DNA of 64,000 nucleotides, from positions 2,046,001 through 2,110,000 of the forward strand of contig CP066225.1 in assembly GCA_016350165.1 (NCBI GenBank). Direction: 5' to 3'. The stretch comes from Planctomycetota bacterium. Its GTDB lineage: Bacteria; Planctomycetota; Phycisphaerae; Phycisphaerales; Phycisphaeraceae. The translations under genes and the position numbers were made by a program. This document shows, one piece after another, positions 28,585-37,726 of the stretch. Within the stretch, counting starts at the first letter, position 1, and each line of letters starts with the position of its first letter. The notes under the pieces are model-generated. The model saw only the letters and a program-made list of their open reading frames with translations, did no database searches and had not been told where the DNA came from.

Positions 28585-28820
28585 AACGTTTTTTACTATA
28601 TATACAGGCATAAATTGATTCATTTGCGGGACAAAGTTCCCACAGATGGGAAGGTTATGAGGGGCTATAAAGGCTGGGGCAAGGACTGTTGGGGTGGTTG
28701 TATTCCCCTGTTGTTGATTCATATCTTTGTGCATAACGTTGTCGGATACATAAGTCGAAATGCGAATGCTGTGATCAGTGCATTTGCGTGAGTATGGATA
28801 TGCTAGCGAAAGGACGCGCC

Positions 28821-29771
28821 ATGGAGCCTAAAGTTTCTGCAGCTATAGTGGGTATTATCACACTTATCATGTTAATTATATTAGTGGCAGACCCGTTTGC
28901 TGATGCACAATCGAATGATGATTATGCATCTGGAGGATGGTCACAGAACGACCAAGGGGTTAAGCCAGATTCAATGAATGATATGGATGATAAGATGCCG
29001 CAGGATGAGATGGACATGATGATGAAACGTCAGCATGACCAGCGCATGGAAGGCAGCGACATGAATGCGATGCATGAGAAGGGCATGATGGACCATAAAG
29101 GAATGGATGATCGTGGCATGGATCACAAAGGAATGATGAACAATGGCCGGGGCATGGACAAAAAGATGATGGGTGACCGTCGTGGTATTGGCATGCTGAA
29201 CCCATTGGAAGAGGTAAAGATTGCGATATGTGTGCTACAACCGACGAAAGGGAATCAGGCACATGGTATTGTCAATTTCTGGGAAGATGGCAAGGACGTG
29301 ATCGTGATGGCTGAGGTGAAGGGATTGAAGCCTAATACTGAGCATGGTTTCCATATCCATGAGTACGGCGATATTTCAATGCCAGACGGTAAGGGTACTG
29401 GCGAGCATTACAATCCTGAAGGCCATCAACACGGTATGCCAGACAATCCGACGCGTCATGCGGGAGATTTCGGCAATCTACTTACAGATCAAAACGGAAA
29501 TGCTATGTTAGTTTTACGTGTCAGCAACATTACACTTGGTGAAGCGTACAATCCGATCATTGGTCGCGGCATGATTGTTCATGAGAGCAACGACAAGGGT
29601 ACGCAGCCTGTGGGTGACGCTGGTGCAAGAATCGCGCAGGGTGTTATCGGCGTTGGCAATCCTAAAGATATGGGCACCATGCCTAAGTTTGAAGGGATTG
29701 GCATGATGAATGGTAAGCCGATTAAAACCGTCGATGAAAACGGCTATCAGGTCGAAGATATCAAGCAATAA
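28821..29771 (+). CDS. sodC: Cu/Zn superoxide dismutase with a Met/His-rich N-terminal extension
   Basis: 316 residues from the ATG at 28821, which has AAAGGA 6 nt upstream; GTG at 28788 is in frame but unsupported. A membrane helix or signal at about 6-26 is followed by a low-complexity region (about 45-135) of repeated Met, His, Asp and Lys such as GMDHKGMMNNG. The dismutase domain has HGFHIHEYGD, GEHYNPEGHQHG, RHAGDFGNL and GRGMIVHE, so the metal-binding histidines and Asp are present. Where most family members have a disulfide Cys near GxRxACGVIG, this has GARIAQGVIG. The Met/His region may bind copper. Confidence 0.93.
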   Translation: MEPKVSAAIVGIITLIMLIILVADPFADAQSNDDYASGGWSQNDQGVKPDSMNDMDDKMPQDEMDMMMKRQHDQRMEGSDMNAMHEKGMMDHKGMDDRGMDHKGMMNNGRGMDKKMMGDRRGIGMLNPLEEVKIAICVLQPTKGNQAHGIVNFWEDGKDVIVMAEVKGLKPNTEHGFHIHEYGDISMPDGKGTGEHYNPEGHQHGMPDNPTRHAGDFGNLLTDQNGNAMLVLRVSNITLGEAYNPIIGRGMIVHESNDKGTQPVGDAGARIAQGVIGVGNPKDMGTMPKFEGIGMMNGKPIKTVDENGYQVEDIKQ

Positions 29772-29822
29772 ATTCATGCTGCAACAGGCATGCAGCGGAT
29801 GAATAGAGTATATGAAGTTGTG

Positions 29823-29855
29823 ACGTCGCATGTTGAAAAATGTGCGGCGTTTTTC
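29823..29855. terminator. Terminator between sodC and mtnA
   Basis: ACGTCGCAT pairs imperfectly with ATGTGCGGCGT, followed by a T run on the + strand; it lies between convergent genes. Confidence 0.6.
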
Positions 29856-29875
29856 TTTGTTTTTATTGTGTATAA

Positions 29876-30949
29876 CTAATCATTGATTAGATGTTTTCGG
29901 ACGGCTTCTGTATTTGGTGAAGGAATAATGCCTTTTTCAGTAATGAGTGCTGTGATGAGTTGATGTGGTGTAACATCGAAAGCCGGCGAGAAGGTTTTGA
30001 TGTCATCTGGAGCCGTTTGGTTGCCGAAACCTTGGGTGATTTCATCGGATGCACGCTCTTCGATAGGAATGAGCGAACCTTCTGCGAGCGAGAGATCGAA
30101 AGTTGAGGATGGTGCTGCAACAAAGAATGGGATGTTGTGATGTTTAGCAAGGACAGCGAGGTTGTATGTGCCGATTTTATTGGCTGCGTCGCCGTTGGCT
30201 GCGATGCGGTCAGCACCGACGATGATGAGATCGGTTTTATTTTGCTGCATGACATGCGCGGCCATGTCATCGCAGATGAGCGTGACGTCGATGCCAGCAG
30301 ATTGAAGTTCAAATGCGGTAAGACGTGACCCTTGAAGAAGCGGACGCGTTTCATCGGCGAAGACGTGGATGGGGATTTTGTTTTGGTGAGCAACGTACAT
30401 GGGAGCAGTTGCAGTACCGATACCACCGGTAGCGAGAGCGCCGGCATTGCAGTGGGTATGGAAATTGGGTGTACGATTTTCTTTGAATGCTGAGATGTTT
30501 TGCTTGAAGTAGTTCAGTGCGTGTTCACCGATGGCGATGCACATCGCTTTATCTTCTTCATGAATAGTTTTTGCTTCAGCAAGGAGTGTAGTGGGGGAGT
30601 GATCAGGAAGCTTACGAAGTCGATCGATGGCCCAGAAGAGATTAACGGCTGTGGGGCGTGAGGTGGCGAGGTAGTCACATGTTTTTTGGAAGCGGTCTTC
30701 TGGTACGAGGACTTTGAGAGGTGAGTTTGGAGGAGGATCTTGTGCACCGATGACGAGGCCGTAAGCTGCAGCGATGCCGATGGCAGGGGCGCCTCGAACG
30801 ACCAGACGTTTGATCGCATCCCAAACTTGCTGAGGTGTTTTGCAATCGATGTAGGTCTCCTCAGTGGGGAGTTTGGTCTGATCGAGAAGGCGGAGATGTC
30901 CGGTTTCAGCGGGACCGATCCATTCGATATTCGTGAGGAGATTATGCAT
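29876..30949 (-). CDS. mtnA: S-methyl-5-thioribose-1-phosphate isomerase
   Basis: 357 residues from the ATG at 30949, where homology begins (NIEWIGPAETGHLRLLDQTKLP); the open frame extends 43 codons further without similarity. VRGAPAIGIAAAYGL, the catalytic Cys in THCNAGALATGGIGTA and the catalytic Asp in GADRIAANGDAANKIGTY are all present. The enzyme isomerises methylthioribose-1-phosphate to methylthioribulose-1-phosphate in methionine salvage. No other salvage gene is nearby. The last codons and stop are formed by a 15-bp palindromic element. Confidence 0.95.
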   Translation of the reverse strand: MHNLLTNIEWIGPAETGHLRLLDQTKLPTEETYIDCKTPQQVWDAIKRLVVRGAPAIGIAAAYGLVIGAQDPPPNSPLKVLVPEDRFQKTCDYLATSRPTAVNLFWAIDRLRKLPDHSPTTLLAEAKTIHEEDKAMCIAIGEHALNYFKQNISAFKENRTPNFHTHCNAGALATGGIGTATAPMYVAHQNKIPIHVFADETRPLLQGSRLTAFELQSAGIDVTLICDDMAAHVMQQNKTDLIIVGADRIAANGDAANKIGTYNLAVLAKHHNIPFFVAAPSSTFDLSLAEGSLIPIEERASDEITQGFGNQTAPDDIKTFSPAFDVTPHQLITALITEKGIIPSPNTEAVRKHLIND

Positions 30950-31195
30950 GGGATGATTGTAAGGTGGCAGAAAGTCAGGGTCTATATGCGAGATTGAGGT
31001 TGAGCAAATTGACTGACGCGACTGTCGACAGGAAAAGGTGATGAAAATTTGCGATTCTTTAGATCGGAGTGGGTGCAAAATCGTCTATATTGGTGGCTGC
31101 GATTGAGGTCTTGGGCGAAAAAGTGTTTTTTTGTCGTTGAAACCATTTTTCGTAGCTCTGAATGAGCGCGATGACGAAAGTTCGAGGGAGCGTTT

Positions 31196-31840
31196 TTGCA
31201 GGAACAGAACGCGCTGGTAATGGATGAACAGGCTCGTGAGGAAGAGCAGCTTTTGCGTGACTTGCAGGAAGGCAGCGCGGAAGCTGTTAATACCATGATT
31301 CAGAGCCACGGCGATGCGGTTTTTCGTTTCGTCTGGGGGAAGATTCGTGATCGCCATCGTGCTGAAGACCTGACGCAGGAATGCATGATGAAGGCTGTGC
31401 GAGCGATTCGAAAAGAGGGATCGAAGCCCAGGCAACGTGTTCGAGCGTGGCTATTTGTGATTGCACGGCATGTGGTGCTGGATTATTTGCGGTACAAGCA
31501 AAGACGCAACGGCGGCGAGTTGTCGCTTGAAGGCGTGAGTGAGAGTCAGGGGCAAGATGAACGTGGGAATGTAGGTGGATGGATTGAAGGACGAGAAGAG
31601 GGGCCAAGCGAAGCGATGGAGCAAGATGAAGCTCGTGATAAGGTGAAATTGGCTTTGGCTGCACTACCTGAAGACCAGCGTGATGTGATTGAGTTAAGGA
31701 TGTGGGACGGTTTAAGTTTTGGCGAGATTGCGAATGTGCTGGACATACCAGAGGCAACAGCGAAATCACGCATGCGATACGGTTTGTCGAAGTTGCACGA
31801 TTTGCTTGCGGGGTCGTGTGAGAAAGAGGTGTTGTTATGA
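31196..31840 (+). CDS. ECF RNA polymerase sigma factor
   Basis: 214 residues. The start is a TTG with a strong GAGGGAG 5 nt before it; an ATG at 31220 is the alternative. Region 2 contains HRAEDLTQECMMKAVRAI and RVRAWLFVIARHVVLDYLR. Region 4 contains EDQRDVIELRMWDGLSFGEIANVLDIPEATAKSRMRYGLSKLHDLL. Its stop overlaps the start of the next gene (ATGA), so the two products are translationally coupled. Confidence 0.92.
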   Translation: MQEQNALVMDEQAREEEQLLRDLQEGSAEAVNTMIQSHGDAVFRFVWGKIRDRHRAEDLTQECMMKAVRAIRKEGSKPRQRVRAWLFVIARHVVLDYLRYKQRRNGGELSLEGVSESQGQDERGNVGGWIEGREEGPSEAMEQDEARDKVKLALAALPEDQRDVIELRMWDGLSFGEIANVLDIPEATAKSRMRYGLSKLHDLLAGSCEKEVLL

Positions 31841-32865
31841 CGTATGACAAAAAACAATCAGAGCAGGCTTTATGTGATGCAGTCATGAGCGAGCTTTATG
31901 ATGATACGTCTAACCAATCTATTGACGAGCAGAAGAAGGTGCGCGCGGTGTTGGATATGCTCGCAGAAGCTAAAGACGAGAATACCCCTGCCCTGTCGGA
32001 TGATTTTGGGCAGCGTGTTGCATGGGGAATTGAAAACGAACTGGGGGAGCAGATTGGGACTGGTGGAAATGGAACGTCTGGAACTGATACACATGAGCCA
32101 GTCATTGGCCATATCAATAAACGGGGCTGGGGGCTGGGTCGTTGGCTGAAAGTCAGTGGTGCTGCAGCAGTCATTGGATTGACTGGCTTGGCGTGGCTTT
32201 CATCAAGCTTCCTCTCAGGCTCAAGTGGCGGCAGTAATGTTGTATGGGCGGATGTCGTTGATGCTGTGCAGGAAGTAAAAGAATTTCACATGACGTATTT
32301 TGCTGACGAGCCACGTGCGATGACGGGGCCGAAGATGGTACGCGGCGATGTCTACTTCCAGTGGCCAAACAAGTGGCGTGCTCAGGGCATGGGATACGTA
32401 CAGTTTTCCAATGAAGAAGGCACGAAGATTTACAACATCAAGGACGGTCGATTCGAAAGTCCTGAAGAAACAGCATTCGGTTTACTCAATCAACGGTTCC
32501 TGAAACATGCAGAAAAAGGTCGCTTGCTTGAAGCGATACTTGAGATCCTTTTTGGCGATGAAGCTGTCAGCGCAAAAGCAGTTCGTGCGAATCAGAATAT
32601 CGAAGCGGCTGGTATTGCGGTATTTGATTATGCCGTTGACCCAACGGTGGTGAAAGCTCGCATCTGGGTGATTGAAGATTCGAAATTGCCGATCCGCATT
32701 AAAATGCATTATCCAGAGAGTGAAGATTTCGTGCTGATTGATTTTGATTACACGATGCAAATGCCAAACAAGTTCTTTAATGTTGAGCGTTTTGCTAAAG
32801 AGATGTGGAGTAAAGAGGCATACGAAGCATATAAATGGGGCATGAAGGCTGATACCGCTGAGTAA
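31837..32865 (+). CDS. Anti-sigma-like membrane protein with an outer-membrane-carrier-like domain
   Basis: 342 residues overlapping the sigma gene by 4 bases. A charged cytoplasmic part of about 105 residues is followed by one membrane helix near 108-128 (SGAAAVIGLTGLAWLSSSFL) and an extracytoplasmic domain. The latter, with VKEFHMTYFADEPRAMTGPKMV, WRAQGMGYV and AGIAVFDYAVD, resembles in style the LolA/RseB-like lipoprotein-binding fold; this is a pattern-level guess. An RseB-type sensor fused to the anti-sigma factor would read envelope state directly. Confidence 0.7.
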   Translation: MTYDKKQSEQALCDAVMSELYDDTSNQSIDEQKKVRAVLDMLAEAKDENTPALSDDFGQRVAWGIENELGEQIGTGGNGTSGTDTHEPVIGHINKRGWGLGRWLKVSGAAAVIGLTGLAWLSSSFLSGSSGGSNVVWADVVDAVQEVKEFHMTYFADEPRAMTGPKMVRGDVYFQWPNKWRAQGMGYVQFSNEEGTKIYNIKDGRFESPEETAFGLLNQRFLKHAEKGRLLEAILEILFGDEAVSAKAVRANQNIEAAGIAVFDYAVDPTVVKARIWVIEDSKLPIRIKMHYPESEDFVLIDFDYTMQMPNKFFNVERFAKEMWSKEAYEAYKWGMKADTAE

Positions 32866-32904
32866 ATAAGAATTTGCTACCTAACTATTGATTAGAGATA
32901 AAAG

Positions 32905-32934
32905 AAAAGAGGCTGCCCGAAAGCAGTCTCTTTT
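32905..32934. terminator. Bidirectional terminator
   Basis: AAAAGAGGCTGC / GCAGTCTCTTTT, 12 bp with one wobble and a 6-nt loop, between the convergent anti-sigma gene and a PEP-CTERM gene. Confidence 0.88.
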
Positions 32935-32981
32935 TCATGTTTGATTGTAGCATCAAACACATGCATCTATTTTAATGTCGA

Positions 32982-33818
32982 TCATTTACGACGACGCAGA
33001 AGAGCGAGGCCGCCGAGGCCGAGCAACGCGAGGGAAGCTGGTTCAGGAACTGCAGTAGCGGAAAATTCTGTGGTGTAACCTAAGAGGTATGAACCATAAG
33101 TACCATCGTCTTCATTGTTACAATGCTGGATCTGATACATGCTGAAACCTGCTGCACCTTGATTCAGAAGTGTAGGATCTGTAAGAGCTGTCGTGATAGT
33201 CTTTGTATCGGTATATGAATTACCGCTTGGTGCGTCATGTGACATTGTGACTGTGAACTCTGCTTGATCACCAATAACGGTCAATGCCAAGTCAAATGTA
33301 GCACCTTTAAATTCGTTTGGAGCATCGTCATACTTGTTGATGTGGTGGTCACCAGTCAAAGCGCCGCCAGCCCAGATACCGTTGTTGTCATAGATACCCA
33401 TCCAGACATCAACAGAATCATCTGCGTTTTCTACGAAAGTAACTTTACCGACAACTGCTTTATTTGAAGCGTCATCTTTACGAGCCATAACATGAAGATG
33501 ACCTGATGATGTGTACTTGGTCATGTTCGCAGACATGGTGACTGTACCGTCACTGAAGTCAGCAGTCTGTGTTGCTTGGTAAGCTGAACCATTTTGCCAG
33601 TCCATCATGTAAACACCGTCGTCAGTAACTTTGTAGCCACGGTTAGGGTGCTGCCAGCTTGTGGTGATCTTCTCCCATTCACCATTACTTGCTGCTGAAA
33701 GTTCTGTGTCTTTTTGGTAGTCAGAAAAATCTGTTGAAAAGTTCGCTGCATTAACTGAAGCACTGAAAGCCGCAGCCAAACCGAGCATTGCGGATGTTTT
33801 GATAAGTTTGATCATCAT
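32982..33818 (-). CDS. PEP-CTERM secreted protein 5
   Basis: 278 residues. Signal peptide MMIKLIKTSAMLGLAAAFSASVNA, then a beta-sandwich-like domain opening NFSTDFSDYQKDTELSAASNG, and the tail VPEPASLALLGLGGLALL followed by RRRK. The layout matches the next gene at 34385 (N-terminal DFxxYxxDxEL, SGHLHVMARKDD against SGFISVFARNDE, QAEFTV against QATFSV), so the two are paralogues. Both have AGAGGGAAAT just before the start. The body may be a concanavalin-like lectin fold; I cannot confirm binding residues. Confidence 0.92.
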   Translation of the reverse strand: MMIKLIKTSAMLGLAAAFSASVNAANFSTDFSDYQKDTELSAASNGEWEKITTSWQHPNRGYKVTDDGVYMMDWQNGSAYQATQTADFSDGTVTMSANMTKYTSSGHLHVMARKDDASNKAVVGKVTFVENADDSVDVWMGIYDNNGIWAGGALTGDHHINKYDDAPNEFKGATFDLALTVIGDQAEFTVTMSHDAPSGNSYTDTKTITTALTDPTLLNQGAAGFSMYQIQHCNNEDDGTYGSYLLGYTTEFSATAVPEPASLALLGLGGLALLRRRK

Positions 33819-34384
33819 CTAAATTTCCCTCTCATTTAAGAAATATGATTTGTCTCTCTTCTATCTTGCTCGTCTCACAAGTGGATCTTGCGAACTGAAC
33901 CGAGCGATCATTTGAACAAACCAACATTACACGATGAAAAAGACGAATCTAGGCACGACCCTTAATTTCTAAGGAAATGTATGCATTAGTAGCACTTATG
34001 TGCCTAAAGGTAGCGCAAAGTGAGCGAATTCTTTTCGAAGTCTTTTAATTGAATTTTAAATATACAACATCTATATCGCCGGCATACTAGAACAGATGTA
34101 ACATCAACAAACATTTAATTAATTTGTTTTTAATAAGTTACAAACATTTGGCTATGTAAAGATAGGAAGGCTATAACCTCTGAAAGATTGGTCTGTAATG
34201 TTTACAACGACTATAACACATTGCCTCTGAGTTGCGCGTCTGTGTCGCATTTGTCTATTAGTGATCTGCTGTGCGAACCACATTCACCATACCACACTTA
34301 TTTTGTGCAATATGCTATAAACCAAAACAAAAAAGCTGCTCCAAAGAGCAGCTTTCTATGAGATTAAGGAGAATATTGTTTAAC
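33819..34384. other. Intergenic region between paralogous PEP-CTERM genes
   Basis: 566 AT-rich bases. Apart from the terminator at 34332-34355 I see no gene or repeat. The G/C balance of the + strand crosses zero in this neighbourhood. Confidence 0.4.
34332..34355 (-). terminator. Terminator after PEP-CTERM gene 6
   Basis: Perfect 10-bp stem AAAGCTGCTC / GAGCAGCTTT with a 4-nt loop; a T-rich run follows on the minus strand. Confidence 0.88.
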
Positions 34385-35233
34385 TCAACGACGACGTCTC
34401 ATCATTGCGAGGCCGCCCAGACCCAAGAGTGCCAATGAAGCAGGCTCAGGAATTGGAGTCACTGCGAAATTCTGAATGTGGCCACCAATATTGGTTGAGA
34501 AATCTTCACTACCTGGCTCATTCTGGAAATATGCAAATCCAGCTGTACCAGCATCAAGAAGACTTGCATCATCGATTGTGCCTGAAACTGAGTGAGTTGC
34601 CTGATAATGTGTTCCGCTCTTGCCTGTCCAGTCATAGCCAACTGAGAAAGTTGCTTGATCGCCATTGAGATCGAGTTCAAAATTCAACGGCATACCCTGA
34701 AACTCATCAATCGGCGGAACAAAACTAAACTTATCCTCGTATGCAGCAAACTCCATCGCATTCCAAACGATATTTGTGTTATTGATACCAAGGAAATATT
34801 GCGTCGCACCATTATCGTGCTTCTTAACATACATGCGGCCATTCACACAGCGCATCGCTGCCTCATCGTTTCTTGCGAAAACTGAAATGAAACCAGACTG
34901 TGATATCCAGTCCATGTTAATTGTCATTGAAACCTTACCATCCACAAAATCAGCAGTTGAATTAGCTTGATATGCAGGACCACCAGAACTGGTAAGTCCA
35001 GTCGATACACCATCAGGTGTTACATTGAACGCATAGCTACCTGAAGTGTTGTACTCAACGCCACCATAAAGGTAACCATTGTGAGCATGAGTGAATTCGC
35101 CACCACTGACTGTTTCCAAATCGCCTTCAGCATAATCTGCCGCAAAATCGACGTTTAGACCACCAGCATTAGCAGCTGTGCCCATCAGTGCACACACTGA
35201 AAAAGCTGTGAATAGTGTCTGCAATTTCTTCAT
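34385..35233 (-). CDS. PEP-CTERM secreted protein 6
   Basis: 282 residues and a paralogue of the protein encoded at 32982. Signal peptide MKKLQTLFTAFSVCALMGTAANA. The domain has YQANSTADFVDGKVSMTINMDW and FARNDEAAMRCVNGRMYV. The sorting tail is IPEPASLALLGLGGLAMM followed by RRRR. A GAGAGGGA ribosome-binding site lies upstream. Being monocistronic and separated by a terminator, it is probably expressed independently of protein 5. Confidence 0.92.
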   Translation of the reverse strand: MKKLQTLFTAFSVCALMGTAANAGGLNVDFAADYAEGDLETVSGGEFTHAHNGYLYGGVEYNTSGSYAFNVTPDGVSTGLTSSGGPAYQANSTADFVDGKVSMTINMDWISQSGFISVFARNDEAAMRCVNGRMYVKKHDNGATQYFLGINNTNIVWNAMEFAAYEDKFSFVPPIDEFQGMPLNFELDLNGDQATFSVGYDWTGKSGTHYQATHSVSGTIDDASLLDAGTAGFAYFQNEPGSEDFSTNIGGHIQNFAVTPIPEPASLALLGLGGLAMMRRRR

Positions 35234-35586
35234 TACATTTCCCTCTCTTCAATAGATTTGTTATCAGAAAGTCTCTCTATAGATTCATGCATAGGACAAC
35301 TTAAGCACTTGCCTATGCAGCACTTTTGCGATTACACATATTGACTTGAATGGAACCTGAACTACTTATCGCTGCGAAATGAAAATCAATGCAACTTGGC
35401 TCTTCTATACAATGCGTGGTACTAAAATGAATGAGTAAAAGTGTTCGTCTATCTCTTAAACACAAGAATACCGGAGATCGCTCAAATATCGCGTACAAAA
35501 CACGATTTCTTGTGAAATGTGACTAATAGTTGCGGCAAATTTAACATTAGTTGCGCATACCGATAGAACGAATGTGCAATATCAAA
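35234..35586. other. Intergenic region
   Basis: 353 bases between two leftward genes; it serves as the promoter region of PEP-CTERM gene 6 and the 3' flank of the AraC regulator. No further element is seen. Confidence 0.35.
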
Positions 35587-36621
35587 TCAGGAAGGTTGTT
35601 GGCGATTGAAATAGCGATAGAGCGATGGCGTTGAGCCATAAAACTCTCTAAATCGCCTGTGAAAATGGGAAGGATGCTTGAATCCAAATGTCTTAGCAAT
35701 CTGCGACACGGACATTTCTGTATTAATCAAATACTCCGCTGCCGCCTCTAAACGTAACCGCAAGTGATATCGTTGAGGCGAGATCCCCACTTCATTCGAG
35801 AATAGCCGCACAAAATGCTTCTCTGTCAGATTCAGTGAATACGCAAAGTTTGAATTCGGTATCACATCATGCAGATTAGCCTTCATACTCTTGATCGCAT
35901 TCGCCACACGTCGATCACGTTCGAGTTGCACCTCGCCACCTAACTTCTGATTAGACGTCTGTTCACTCTCAGGTGACACACTTAAAATAGAAGGATGGAC
36001 ATGAATCCCTTGCTGCTCGCGGTAAGCAATGATAATCAACTCTTCAATCGACGAGCGAATACGAAGCAAATACCCAGGCAAACGTAGGCGAAATTCTTCA
36101 CACATCAATGTGATCAATCGCTCAACGCGTCGAGCTGCGGGCAGCTTCAACTCAATCATCGGCTGCGCCATCTCCGCCAATTGCACCAACGGCGTAAACG
36201 CATCACTCAACACACACTCATGATGTTCAGGCATATCAATCGCATCACGCTTCAGCAGCTTCGGATACACAGCAATTGACGAAGTCCACACCGTTGTCTT
36301 ATCACAAACAATCTCATGCCACACTGGCGACGGTGGACACACGTGAATGCAAGGCGTCCTCAATCCAAACTCACCATTCGGATGACGCACCACTGCATTA
36401 CCCCTCGCAAAATAATGAATCTCATAAAATCCATTATGAATATGCGCAGGCACAGAACCCATCTCCATCACTGGATAGATCTGAAAAATATCATTCGGGT
36501 TTCCATACGATTGCAGCGACGAAATGTCCGGCGTCACAATTCCACTCGACGGGCTTACAGCTTCTACTGAACCTAACGATGAAACCTGATCCGACGCCTG
36601 AGCTGATTGAGGTGAAGTCAT
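35587..36621 (-). CDS. AraC-family transcriptional regulator
   Basis: 344 residues from the ATG at 36621; the open frame runs 21 codons further without homology. The N-terminal half has a cupin-like arabinose-binding pattern (VPAHIHNGFYEIHYFARGNAVVRHPNGEF, then the HVCPPSPVWHEI strand). The C-terminal 100 residues form the double helix-turn-helix: LNLTEKHFVRLFSNEVGISPQRYHLRLRLEAAAEYL, then SVSQIAKTFGFKHPSHFHRRFREFYGSTPSLYR. In planctomycetes such regulators often control sugar use; the target here is unknown. Confidence 0.92.
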   Translation of the reverse strand: MTSPQSAQASDQVSSLGSVEAVSPSSGIVTPDISSLQSYGNPNDIFQIYPVMEMGSVPAHIHNGFYEIHYFARGNAVVRHPNGEFGLRTPCIHVCPPSPVWHEIVCDKTTVWTSSIAVYPKLLKRDAIDMPEHHECVLSDAFTPLVQLAEMAQPMIELKLPAARRVERLITLMCEEFRLRLPGYLLRIRSSIEELIIIAYREQQGIHVHPSILSVSPESEQTSNQKLGGEVQLERDRRVANAIKSMKANLHDVIPNSNFAYSLNLTEKHFVRLFSNEVGISPQRYHLRLRLEAAAEYLINTEMSVSQIAKTFGFKHPSHFHRRFREFYGSTPSLYRYFNRQQPS

Positions 36622-36968
36622 ATATCTTCTTTTCCGGCAACACAATCCAATGGGATATATATACGTACAAACAAACGTATACACATTTCAGCTTTCAAAC
36701 TGCTCACAACACATTCGTATCGAAACAGTTTGGTGACCCACTGAATTTGCAATTACAGGCTCCGGAAACCCTTTCCGTAATTGCTGTGTAAAGCGTACAT
36801 GCTATTCACTAAAAATTATACAGCATTTGCGCAACTTATAAATAATAAAATGCAACCCTCGTTCACTCATACCCCTATTTGCCACTTTCTCGCACCATTC
36901 AATCACAAACAGCCTCTGCTTCTTCAAAAAACAGAGGCTGCTCAATATTTGGATTCAATTGTTCACAC
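36622..36968. other. Intergenic region
   Basis: 347 bases between the AraC gene and the RRM gene, holding the latter's terminator at 36910-36940 and the AraC promoter. Nothing else is seen. Confidence 0.35.
36910..36940 (-). terminator. Hairpin after the RRM gene
   Basis: Perfect 9-bp stem CAGCCTCTG / CAGAGGCTG. The T run on the minus strand is short (TTTGTG), so it may be a weak terminator or a processing signal. Confidence 0.6.
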
Positions 36969-37247
36969 TTACGTCGCCTTCGAAGGCTCCTCACTTTTCT
37001 TCTTCGACTTACGAGCCTCGTTTATCGTCAAATGACGGCCGTTATAGACCTTCCCCGCAAGCTGCTCAATCGCGTACACCCCCTCTTCTCGAGTCGTCAT
37101 TTCCACGAAGCCAAAACCCCTCGACTTCCCTGTTTGCGGATCAACGATAATGATCGTCTTATCGACATTGCCAAACGTCTGAAACAGTTTGGCCAAATCG
37201 TCCGCCGTGGTTGAATATGGCAAATTTCCAACGTAGATATTGATCAT
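36969..37247 (-). CDS. RRM-type RNA-binding protein
   Basis: 92 residues, a single RNA-recognition motif: RNP2 is IYVGNL at residues 4-9 and RNP1 is SRGFGFVEM near residue 43. A basic, Ser-rich tail follows (ARKSKKKSEE). This is the short bacterial type also found in cyanobacteria and other planctomycetes, often induced by cold. A leader of up to about 450 bases lies upstream, which would suit post-transcriptional control, but I cannot show it. Confidence 0.93.
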   Translation of the reverse strand: MINIYVGNLPYSTTADDLAKLFQTFGNVDKTIIIVDPQTGKSRGFGFVEMTTREEGVYAIEQLAGKVYNGRHLTINEARKSKKKSEEPSKAT

Positions 37248-37726
37248 AATGATCTAGTCCTGAAGCAGTTAGCCCGAAACACAGACGGCCGAAGGCGATC
37301 GGGGCGTCAAACAAACGGCCAAGATCGTGACGCAAAAAAACTTCACTCACCGTGGTACAGATCAATACTCAAACATCAACACCACAACACATGCGCTTTA
37401 TGTCTGGTTCTCTTGTCCTTAACCAACCAAAAATCACCGGCTAGTCTCACGCCTGCAGGACTTGATACGAAATGAAAAACACACCCCTTCAGGCGATACG
37501 AACACGCAACATCTTTGTACTTACTATGGCTGCAAACCAATAGCACCCAGACACACCACAATCGTCCTGTTATCTATACCGGAAAATAGCCTATCTTTGC
37601 AAGAGTTTTACTACGGTTTTTGGTTGCGGGTTATCCTGAGATGAATGATACTTTGTACACAAATGACTTAACTATCCTCTATTCATCTATTATCGCCACT
37701 GAGTGAATTTCGCAGGACTTCCTTCT
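37248..37726. other. Long divergent intergenic region
   Basis: 479 bases between the leftward RRM gene and the rightward DUF4190 gene. Small open frames here are not convincing. I looked for TPP, FMN and c-di-GMP riboswitch cores and found none. Confidence 0.35.
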
